Shown: piece after piece, positions 46,611-54,857 of the stretch
Position numbering within the stretch: the first letter of the stretch is position 1
How the letters are laid out: every line of letters begins with the position of its first letter
Assembly (NCBI GenBank): GCA_029263415.1
Contig: JAJCXN010000044.1
Location: 62,001 to 126,000, forward strand
Reading direction: 5' to 3'
Length of the DNA: 64,000 nt
Source: Acidobacteriota bacterium
GTDB lineage: Bacteria; Acidobacteriota; Thermoanaerobaculia; Multivoradales; Multivoraceae
Notes under the pieces: model-generated
Told to the model about the DNA's origin: nothing
The model's input: only the letters and a program-made list of their open reading frames with translations
Databases searched by the model: none
Position numbers and translations under genes: made by a program

Positions 46611-48553
46611 GCCAAGAGTCAGTGACTGCCCCAGTGCAGCGCATTGTGGTCGGCACCGCGGGCCATATCGATCACGGTAAGACCAGTCTGGTCGCGGCCC
46701 TCACCGGGATCGACTGTGATCGATGGGCGGAGGAGAAGGAACGCGGCATCACCATCGACTTGGGCTTCGCGTACCTGAACGCGGCGCTTGAGTCCGGCGA
46801 GTCACTTCAAATCGGCTTCGTCGACGTGCCAGGTCACGAGCGCTTCGTGCACAACGCCCTCGCTGGTCTCGGTGGGATTCGGTTGATGATGATGGTGGTC
46901 GCAGCCGACGAGGGCATCAAGCCACAAACCGAAGAACACCTCGCGATCTGTTCCCTGCTGCAGATCCCGGCGGGAATCGTGGTGCTGACCAAGAGTGATC
47001 TGGTCGACGACGAAACGCTCGAACTCGCTCAACTCGAGCTCACCGAAGCACTTGAAGGCGGACCGTTCGACGGCGCACCGATGATCCCCGTCTCGTCCAA
47101 GACCGGGGCGGGAATCGACACCTTACGCGACGCCTTAGTGGCGCTTGCCGCTGACCTCAGCGAGGACAACAGCGCTCGCCACCGCGAGGCTCGGCTACCG
47201 GTCGACCGCGCGTTCCACCTGCGCGGGCTGGGTGTACTGATCACCGGCACTCAGCAGGCTGGCACGTTGAGTGCCGGCGACACCTTGTCTTTGTTCCCCC
47301 AGGGAGGCAACACCCGCATCCGTAGTCTGCAGGTACACGGCGAACCGCGAGAGATGTCCTTGGCTGGCGAGCGGGTGTCTGCCCAGCTCACCGGCGTCGA
47401 ACTGGACGAGGTCTCGCGCGGCACCGTTCTGGCGCCAACTGAGTCTCTACCGACGTCGAGAGTACTGCTGGTTCGCTACCGCCACTTGAGCAATGCCAGC
47501 ACCGAACTCCTTCAGTCCACAGAGGTTCGGTTTCATCTACACACGTCCGAAGCATTGGCGCGGATTCGCCCACTCTCACAACCAACCCTGGCCCCTGGCG
47601 AAGAGGGAATCTGCGCGCTGTATCTCAGGAGGCCGGTCTCAGCTGTGCGAGGGGATCGCTTCATCCTGCGTCGCCCGTCCCCTGCCAGTACGCTCGGCGG
47701 CGGCGAAATCCTCGACCCCGAGTGGCGCAAGCCGCGCGGTCGAGAGTTGGCGCCGCACATCGAACGACTCGCTGCGGACACACCTGCGGCAATCAGAGAG
47801 TGGATCGCCGTCGCACGCGAAGCCGGCATCACTTCAAAAACACTGTCTCGGCGGCTGACGCTGACCGAACGCGAGTTGGACCCGATCATCGACGAACTGG
47901 TCAAGAACGCAGTGGTTCTTGAGGCAGGCACCGATCCTCAGTCCGGGAGGCGACTGCTCGCACCCAAGAAGGTGCTTGAGGTCGGCGAGCGCGCCAAGGA
48001 ACGTTTGCGGGCGCACTTCAAAGCTAACCGGCTCGCCCACGGGCTACCCAAGGCCGAGCTCATCTCCTCGATCCTGCCCGCGGCTGCCCGAGACCTAGGC
48101 CCCACCTATCTCGATTGGCTCAGCGCCGGCAAGGTGCTCGTCATCCGGGGCGATCAGGTCAACCTGCCGGGTCGAGCAACCGGCATCACTGACGAAGAGT
48201 CGGCTCTCGCTACCCAGATGACCGAGCTCTACATCAAGGAGGGGCTAACTCCGCGATCGCCTCCTGAATTGCAGCGCTCGCTCGGCGCACCTCCGAAGGT
48301 GTTCGAGGGGCTGCTCAAGTACCTGACCCAACAGCGAGCCATCGTTCGATTGCCCAGCGGCCTGTTTCTTTCCCAGTCTGCGTTGGATCAGCTCAAGACC
48401 GACGTACTCGCTCAACCCTGGACCGAGATCACCGTCGCCGCCTTCAAGGATCACTTTGCCCTGTCCCGCAAGTGGGCGATTCCATTGCTCGAGTATCTCG
48501 ACGCTCAACACGTGACCCGCCGCCGGGGTGATATCAGGCTGGTTCTGCGCTGA
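46607..48553 (+). CDS. selB: Selenocysteine-specific elongation factor SelB
   Basis: It delivers Sec-tRNA to UGA codons with a SECIS element. The 648-residue protein has G1 VVGTAGHIDHGKTSLVAALT, switch EKERGITIDLGFAYL, DVPGHERFVHNALAG and VLTKSDLV, followed by two beta-barrels. Winged-helix repeats form the C-terminal third (LRAHFKANRLAHGLPKAELI; WTEITVAAFKDHFALSRKWA). The start is unsure: TTG 46607 overlaps the yqeY stop, while GTG 46622 follows AAGAG. It implies selenoproteins in this genome. selA, selD and the Sec tRNA gene are not in the window. Confidence 0.95.
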   Translation: MSQESVTAPVQRIVVGTAGHIDHGKTSLVAALTGIDCDRWAEEKERGITIDLGFAYLNAALESGESLQIGFVDVPGHERFVHNALAGLGGIRLMMMVVAADEGIKPQTEEHLAICSLLQIPAGIVVLTKSDLVDDETLELAQLELTEALEGGPFDGAPMIPVSSKTGAGIDTLRDALVALAADLSEDNSARHREARLPVDRAFHLRGLGVLITGTQQAGTLSAGDTLSLFPQGGNTRIRSLQVHGEPREMSLAGERVSAQLTGVELDEVSRGTVLAPTESLPTSRVLLVRYRHLSNASTELLQSTEVRFHLHTSEALARIRPLSQPTLAPGEEGICALYLRRPVSAVRGDRFILRRPSPASTLGGGEILDPEWRKPRGRELAPHIERLAADTPAAIREWIAVAREAGITSKTLSRRLTLTERELDPIIDELVKNAVVLEAGTDPQSGRRLLAPKKVLEVGERAKERLRAHFKANRLAHGLPKAELISSILPAAARDLGPTYLDWLSAGKVLVIRGDQVNLPGRATGITDEESALATQMTELYIKEGLTPRSPPELQRSLGAPPKVFEGLLKYLTQQRAIVRLPSGLFLSQSALDQLKTDVLAQPWTEITVAAFKDHFALSRKWAIPLLEYLDAQHVTRRRGDIRLVLR

Positions 48554-48612
48554 GCCGACCGCCGACTTCACTTCGAGCGCTTCTAACCCTCATTGCGGCA
48601 GTGCCGCCGGGA

Positions 48613-51369
48613 CTAGTCTTTCGCGTCGTACCAGGTCTCGCCGCGACCTACCGAAACCACCAGTGGCACCGAGAGTTCAACGACCCCCTCCATCTCTTCC
48701 ACCAAAGTTGCCGCAGCCACTTCTTCGCTAGCCAATGGTGACTCGATCACCAATTCATCGTGCACGGTCAACAGCAACCGCGGTGCGCCCTTGCCGCTCT
48801 CGTGGTCTGCTGCCCATTCGCGTGCGAGCCGTTTGTCGACCTCTATCATCGCCAGTTTCAAGAGATCCGCTGCGGTGCCTTGAATGCGCGCGTTGATCGC
48901 CATGCGTTTGGCGTTCTCGCGCAGATTGCGATTACGGTTGTTGATGTCGGGCAAGTAGCGACGCCTGCCGTACATGGTCTCGACGTAGCCGAGCTCTTCA
49001 ACCGAAGCCAGTGTCTCATCGGTATAGGTGCGCACGCCCGGGAACCGTTCGAAGTAGGCGTCGATGAATTGCGCCGCATCTTTGCGCGGAATGCTCAATC
49101 GCTGAGCTAGACCAAAGGCGCCCATGCCGTAGGCGATACCGAAGTTGATGGTCTTCGCAACCCGCCGTTGATCCGCGTTGACCAGCGGTTCCGCGACGCC
49201 GAATACCGCTGCCGCGGTCGATTGGTGCACGTCGCCGCCGTTCTTGAAGATGTCGATCAAGGTCTCTTCTTCGGCGATGTGGGCGAGGACCCGTAGTTCA
49301 ATCTGACTGTAGTCTGCCACCAGCAAGCAGCAGCCTGAAGCCGCGCGAAATGCCTTGCGAATGCGCTGGCCCATCTCGGTGCGCACGGGAATGTTCTGTA
49401 CATTGGGGTTGCTCGACGAAAGCCTTCCGGTAGCAGCCACCGCCTGCTGATACGACGTCCGCAGTCGACCGTCGTCACTGACTAGGAGCGGCAGTGCGTC
49501 GACGTAGGTCGACCGGAGCTTGCTGATTTCGCGGTAGCTCAAGATCTTCTCGGGCAACTCGTGACCACGCGCGGAGAGCTCTTCGAGCGTCTCGGCGTTG
49601 GTCGAGTACGACTTGGTCTTGCGCGTGCGCTTGACCACCGGCAAAGCGAGCTTCTCAAATAGGATCTGCCCGAGTTGAGCAGGCGAGTTGATGTTGAACT
49701 CTTCGCCAGCCAAGGCGTAGATCTGGGCTTCGATCGTGTCCAGTTGCTCACCCATCTCTTTTGACATGACTTCGAGAAACTCCGAATCGAGCTCGATGCC
49801 AAGCTGCTCCATACGCAAGAGAACGGGCAGAAGTGGCGCTTCGATCGCATCGAACACCTCACGAGCACGGCCCACCGAGGCGTCGTCGAGTTGCGCCAAC
49901 AGTTGCGGTCGCAGCACCAAAGGCAAAGCCACCGCTTCGGAGGCGTATTGCAACAGTGGCCCGTGATCGGGCATCGGCACTTCGCTCTTCGAGAAGCCCG
50001 CTTCTTCGAGCTTCATGACTCGATGAAAGAGCCGGTCCATCGCCACTTCAGTCAGCGAGTAGCCGCGCGTGGCAGCCGGCAGAAGATAGCTCATCAGCAT
50101 GGTGTCGCTGAGTTGACAAGCAACGCGCGTGACACACAGAAGTTTGAGCGTCTCCTTTAAGTCATGCCCCACCAGTTCGAACTCTGGGTCCGCGCACCAA
50201 GCACCCACGCGCTCCACGCACGCGTCTCGCAGTACGGGATCGCGGAAGTCAGCGTAGTACGACTGCGGTAGTTCGCCGTCCTCCTCGCCAGAACCGAGCG
50301 GAGAAACTGCAATACCGACGAACTCGTGGTTACGCGACACGAGTTCAGCAAGGCACACCCCTTGCCAACCTGCGATGGTCTCCTGCCACTCAGCCACGTC
50401 GTTGATACGTACCGCGGGTGCAACCTCAACACCCGAACTCACTCCACCTGACGCCTTGAGCTCCTCCACCAAGGTCATGAACTCGAGTTCCCGGTAGAGC
50501 TCGAAGAGTGCGTCTTGGTCGGGTTGCTCAAAGACAAACTGCTTAGCGTCGAAGTCAATATCGAGATCACAGTCGATGGTGACCAAACGCTTCGATAGCA
50601 GCGCTTGCTCACGATGCTCTTGCAAGCCCTCGCGGTAGCTCTTGCGTTTGAGTTCGGGGGCCTTGTCGAGCAAGTTGTCGAGCGTGCCGTATTCACCGAT
50701 CAGGGTCTTTGCCCCCTTCTCGCCGATCCCCGGAACGCCCGGAACATTGTCAACGCTGTCGCCCATGAGTGCCAGAACATCGATCACTTGCTCCGGAGGC
50801 AGGCCGAAGTCCTCGGTGACCAGGGCAGGGTCATACAACTTCTCGCGGCCGGTATGGAGCATCGCAACGTCGTCGCTGACCAGCTGCATCAAATCTTTGT
50901 CGGCCGAGACCAGCACCACCTTGAAACCCTCAGCCGCTGCTTTTCTGGCCAAGGTGCCCAAGACGTCATCTGCTTCGAAGCCCTCCTGGCTGTAGATCGG
51001 TATACGGAAACCCTCGATCGCCTTGCGCACGTAGGGAATCTGAACCTTCAAATCATCGGGCATCGGCCGACGATTCGCCTTGTACTCTGCGTACTCATCC
51101 GTTCGGAAGGTCTTGCGACCCACATCGAAGGCAATGCCGATGAAGTCGGGCTCTTCGTCTTTGAGGAGCTTGCGCAACATCTGGATAAAGCCGTAGACCG
51201 CATTGGTCGGCAGACCCTTCGAGTTCGACAGGTTCCGGATCGCGTAGAAGCCACGGAAAATCGTCGAGTACCCGTCGATCAGGAATAGCTTCTTATCGGC
51301 ATTTGCTGGGGTCATAAGGCTCAGATCCGGGTGCGCGCGTTGGTGCATCAACAGAGGGTGCGTGGTCAT
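48613..51369 (-). CDS. polA: DNA polymerase I
   Basis: A replication and repair polymerase of about 918 residues. The 5'-3' exonuclease domain starts LFLIDGYSTIFRGFYAIRNL. The polymerase domain has LVADYSQIELRVLAHIAEE (motif A), KTINFGIAYGMGAFGLAQRL (motif B) and LLLTVHDELVIESP (motif C). The middle domain reads CLAELV, GHDLKET and YASEAV where active 3'-5' exonucleases have DTE, NxKxD and DAD residues, so proofreading is probably absent. Start candidates are ATG 51369 and ATG 51315 (MTPANADKKLFLID), the latter nearest the conserved core. The gene is divergent from the giant TPR/FG-GAP gene with only about 50-100 bases between. Confidence 0.97.
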   Translation of the reverse strand: MTTHPLLMHQRAHPDLSLMTPANADKKLFLIDGYSTIFRGFYAIRNLSNSKGLPTNAVYGFIQMLRKLLKDEEPDFIGIAFDVGRKTFRTDEYAEYKANRRPMPDDLKVQIPYVRKAIEGFRIPIYSQEGFEADDVLGTLARKAAAEGFKVVLVSADKDLMQLVSDDVAMLHTGREKLYDPALVTEDFGLPPEQVIDVLALMGDSVDNVPGVPGIGEKGAKTLIGEYGTLDNLLDKAPELKRKSYREGLQEHREQALLSKRLVTIDCDLDIDFDAKQFVFEQPDQDALFELYRELEFMTLVEELKASGGVSSGVEVAPAVRINDVAEWQETIAGWQGVCLAELVSRNHEFVGIAVSPLGSGEEDGELPQSYYADFRDPVLRDACVERVGAWCADPEFELVGHDLKETLKLLCVTRVACQLSDTMLMSYLLPAATRGYSLTEVAMDRLFHRVMKLEEAGFSKSEVPMPDHGPLLQYASEAVALPLVLRPQLLAQLDDASVGRAREVFDAIEAPLLPVLLRMEQLGIELDSEFLEVMSKEMGEQLDTIEAQIYALAGEEFNINSPAQLGQILFEKLALPVVKRTRKTKSYSTNAETLEELSARGHELPEKILSYREISKLRSTYVDALPLLVSDDGRLRTSYQQAVAATGRLSSSNPNVQNIPVRTEMGQRIRKAFRAASGCCLLVADYSQIELRVLAHIAEEETLIDIFKNGGDVHQSTAAAVFGVAEPLVNADQRRVAKTINFGIAYGMGAFGLAQRLSIPRKDAAQFIDAYFERFPGVRTYTDETLASVEELGYVETMYGRRRYLPDINNRNRNLRENAKRMAINARIQGTAADLLKLAMIEVDKRLAREWAADHESGKGAPRLLLTVHDELVIESPLASEEVAAATLVEEMEGVVELSVPLVVSVGRGETWYDAKD

Positions 51370-51419
51370 TGTGTTCACTCGGCACTCTACCCGGAGAAGC
51401 GAATCGCTATCATTCGTCC

Positions 51420-54400
51420 ATGAAGTCATTTATCCAACACCGCACCGCTACCTGCTTCGCTCTGTTTGCCCTTGCAATTGCATGCACCGTCTATGCGCAG
51501 AACCCTCCCACTGAAGAGGCGCTCTCGCTGCGCAACCTAGGTCTTGCCCAGCTTGAGAACGACAAACCGGAGGAAGCGGAGGCGACCTATCGCAAACTGA
51601 TCCGGGTCGCGAGCCGCGATCCGCTCCCACACGCCAACCTTGCGGTGGCGCTGATCCGACAACAGGAAAGCGCGGCGGCTCTCAAGGCAATCGACAAGGC
51701 ACTCGAACTGAGCCCCGGTCGCGGTGATCTGCTGTCGATCCGCGGCACCGTCTTAGCCTGGTCCAACAGCAACGACGAGGCGCTGCGTAGCTTCACGCAA
51801 GCCTTCGCCGCGACACCGAACCATCCGAAGACTGCATATCTTCTGTTTCGCCATGCCGGCATCTTGCGCGAGTCCAACGCGGATGCTCAAGCGGCCTACG
51901 ATGAAGCGCTGGCCCAGATGGTCGGGCTGCGACCGGACAACCTGACTATTCTTATTGAGCAGGGTCAACGCTCGATCGAGCGCGGCGACCGAGCAGCTGC
52001 GAGCCTAGCCTACCTGCGCATCCGGGAGTTGGTGTGGGCGATTGAACCTCGCAATCGACAATTGGCTGAACGCGTCTTACCGCGAGTTTTGACCGCGCTC
52101 GAGAACAACGAAGTCGAGAAGGCTCGGGTCCCGGCGCTCCAGCTCGGTAATGTTCTGCGTGCCTCGGGCCGCTACCGCAGCAGTCTGGTCGAGTTCTTTG
52201 ACGAGATCATCGGCTATCCGGTTGAGCGGTTCGCTGGCGAGACGGCGCCAACACCGTTCGGTCGCGGCATCGAGATCGCGTTTTCTGGCTCCATCCTGAG
52301 CAGCCTTCCCGGCACCGGCGCTCTGGCGGTTGCCGACTGGAACGAGGACGAGCGCGCTGACGTCGCATGGGGGCGAACAGAGGGCAAGGTCGAGGTGCGG
52401 ACCAGCGGCACCGACCCGATCGGCTTCGATGCAATGGCCACAGGCTTGGTCCTCGCGGACCTAGACAACGACGTCCAGCTCGACCTTCTGGTGATGGAAG
52501 CTGGCAGCACCCTGCTCGCGGCGGGGGCTGACGGAGCCTTCTCAGCTCCTACAGCTGCAGTGTCCGACATCTTTCCCGCAGCAATCGATCTCGACGTGCT
52601 CGACTTTGACAGCGACGGTGACCTCGACCTTGTTTCTGCAACAGCAGTTGAGAACGGCTTTGCGATCGACCTGCACCGCAACGACGGCACAGGCCAGCTC
52701 AGTTCGGTCGGCGGCAACGCGCTCCCAACTTTGGACCTTACGACCTTCTCCAAGATCCTGACCGGCGATCTCGATCGCGATGGCGACCACGACCTGCTGG
52801 TGATCAACAAGGAAGGGGTCCGCTGGGTCGACAACCTGCGCCAAGGCGCCTACCGCGACTTAACGCGAACAGCCGGACTGGCCCGGGCCCCGGGAGCAAC
52901 CGCCGCAGCAATTGGCGATCTGGACAACGACGGCACCGTCGATGTCCTCTTGGCGGGCACCACAGGCAGCGAACGCAAGGTGATCGCGTACCAATCCAAA
53001 GGCGGAGTTCTGCGCGCCGGCCCCAGTTTCGAAGCCAAGGGTGACATCAAAGAAGCACTGCTCTTTGATGCCGACAACGACGGTCTCTTCGACATCGCGC
53101 TTCTGTCAAGTGAGGGCGTCGAAGTGTTCTTGCGCCGCGGCACGCGCTATCAAGCGCTCACCGGTCTCGAGAAACCTGACAGCAAGCTCCGAGACTTCGC
53201 GGGCATTGCTGCCGATGACGCCGACGGCGACGGTGATCTCGATCTCTTTGCGGCTGGCCCCTCTGGGCTCTATCTCTACACCAACAACGGCGGCAACAAG
53301 AACGGCCACATGCGCATTAGCCTCCGCGGCCTGGCACAGAGCACCGGCAGCGACAAGAACAACTCGTTCGGTATCGGGTCAAGTGTGGAGGTGATCTCCA
53401 GTGGCGGGCGTCAGTATCGCGAAGCGCGCGGCCAGGTGACGCACATCGGCCTGGGCTCGGTCCAGGAACCCGACCTCCTGCGCGTGGTGTGGGCCAACGG
53501 AGTACCTCAGAACCGGATCGCTCCTGAGCCCAAGCAGCTGATCGTCGAAGAACAGGTGCTCAAGGGATCGTGCCCATTCCTCTACACCTGGACCGGAAAC
53601 GACAGCGGAAGCGGCATCGAGTTCGTGACCGACCTTCTCTGGGGTGCACCGATCGGTATGCCCGTCGCAGAAGGTATCTACGCCGAGGCGGATCCACACG
53701 AACTAGTTGTTGTCCAAGGCGCAGTGCCTCGCAATGGTCACTACGATCTCCGCATCACCGAGGAACTGTGGGAGGCGGCCTACTTCGACCAGACCCGGCT
53801 GTGGATCGTGGATCATCCCATTGGCACCGAGGCGACTGGCTCGCTGCGAGTGTTCCCTGGTCCCGCGCCGCCCAAGGCCGAATGGCCCGACCGAGTGTTA
53901 ATCGCCGCCGACCTTGAAGCCGTCACAGCTTGGGATGGCGACGGCGTTGAGGTCACCGAACAGGTGGCCGTTCGAGACCACGTCTACGCCGATGGCTACC
54001 AGCTCGGCGCATACCAGGGGATCTCAGATCCTTGGACCTTCACTTTCGACCTAGGTCAGGCGCCGGCGGCTCCAATCCGGCTCTTGCTCGACGGCTGGAT
54101 TTTTCCCTCGGACGCGAGCATCAACATCGCCGCTTCGCAGCGAACCGACATCGACTTCACCTTCACCCGGCTTGAGGCCTTAACCTCAGACGGCTGGCAA
54201 ACTCTGATCGACCCCATGGGCTTTCCCGCAGGCAAGACCAAGACCACCGTCGTTGACACCCCCGCCCTGCCGGCCGGAGTTAGCAAACTGCGCATCGTGA
54301 CCTCGCGTTGGCTGCATTGGGATCGCATTGCCTGGTCAGCGGTGATGCCGGATGAGCAGGCCAAGGTCATCGCTCAGCTCGATCCATCGTCTGCCGAACT

Positions 54401-54800
54401 GTCCTACCGCGGCTTCTCCCGAATGGTGCGTCGCGCTCCGAATGCCCCGCACGAGTACAACTACGACCAACTCCAGAGCGGCTCGCCATGGATTCCATTT
54501 CCCGGTGCATACACGCGCTACGGTGACGTGCGCGAGCAGCTGCTCACCGTAGACGGTGGCCTGGTGGTGATGGCTGCAGGCGACGAACTCCGGCTACTCT
54601 TCGATGCAACGGACCTGCCGCCCGTCGCTCGCGGCCACAAGCGCACACTGTTCCTTGAGAGCTATGGCTGGGACAAAGACGCTGACCGCAACACCCTCGA
54701 CGCCGACACCGCCTGGCCCTTGCCCGCAGGCACGGTACAAGGCAACGGCGCGAAGACCGAGCCACTGCTCACCCGCAAGATCACTGCCGACTCAAGATAG
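51420..54800 (+). CDS. Secreted TPR / FG-GAP (VCBS) / ASPIC-UnbV giant protein
   Basis: An exported 1126-residue protein. A signal peptide (TATCFALFALAIACTVYAQ) is followed by TPR units at about 35-260 (SLRNLGLAQLENDKPEEAEA). FG-GAP/VCBS propeller repeats with Ca-binding D-x-D-x-D motifs come next (FDSDGDLDLVSATA, DLDRDGDHDLLVIN, DADGDGDLDLFAA). An ASPIC/UnbV domain follows at about 640-690 (GIGSSVEVISSGGRQYREA, LRVVWANGVPQN). The last 400 residues form a conserved but unnamed C-terminal region (FLESYGWDKDADRNT). CRTAC1-like proteins of this build are frequent in Acidobacteriota; function unknown. I chose the start at ATG 51420 for the signal peptide. Confidence 0.88.
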   Translation: MKSFIQHRTATCFALFALAIACTVYAQNPPTEEALSLRNLGLAQLENDKPEEAEATYRKLIRVASRDPLPHANLAVALIRQQESAAALKAIDKALELSPGRGDLLSIRGTVLAWSNSNDEALRSFTQAFAATPNHPKTAYLLFRHAGILRESNADAQAAYDEALAQMVGLRPDNLTILIEQGQRSIERGDRAAASLAYLRIRELVWAIEPRNRQLAERVLPRVLTALENNEVEKARVPALQLGNVLRASGRYRSSLVEFFDEIIGYPVERFAGETAPTPFGRGIEIAFSGSILSSLPGTGALAVADWNEDERADVAWGRTEGKVEVRTSGTDPIGFDAMATGLVLADLDNDVQLDLLVMEAGSTLLAAGADGAFSAPTAAVSDIFPAAIDLDVLDFDSDGDLDLVSATAVENGFAIDLHRNDGTGQLSSVGGNALPTLDLTTFSKILTGDLDRDGDHDLLVINKEGVRWVDNLRQGAYRDLTRTAGLARAPGATAAAIGDLDNDGTVDVLLAGTTGSERKVIAYQSKGGVLRAGPSFEAKGDIKEALLFDADNDGLFDIALLSSEGVEVFLRRGTRYQALTGLEKPDSKLRDFAGIAADDADGDGDLDLFAAGPSGLYLYTNNGGNKNGHMRISLRGLAQSTGSDKNNSFGIGSSVEVISSGGRQYREARGQVTHIGLGSVQEPDLLRVVWANGVPQNRIAPEPKQLIVEEQVLKGSCPFLYTWTGNDSGSGIEFVTDLLWGAPIGMPVAEGIYAEADPHELVVVQGAVPRNGHYDLRITEELWEAAYFDQTRLWIVDHPIGTEATGSLRVFPGPAPPKAEWPDRVLIAADLEAVTAWDGDGVEVTEQVAVRDHVYADGYQLGAYQGISDPWTFTFDLGQAPAAPIRLLLDGWIFPSDASINIAASQRTDIDFTFTRLEALTSDGWQTLIDPMGFPAGKTKTTVVDTPALPAGVSKLRIVTSRWLHWDRIAWSAVMPDEQAKVIAQLDPSSAELSYRGFSRMVRRAPNAPHEYNYDQLQSGSPWIPFPGAYTRYGDVREQLLTVDGGLVVMAAGDELRLLFDATDLPPVARGHKRTLFLESYGWDKDADRNTLDADTAWPLPAGTVQGNGAKTEPLLTRKITADSR

Positions 54801-54857
54801 GCGCTGACGCTTCTACCAAGGCGGGCCGCCGCGCATCGGCTCTGGATTCAAGATCAA

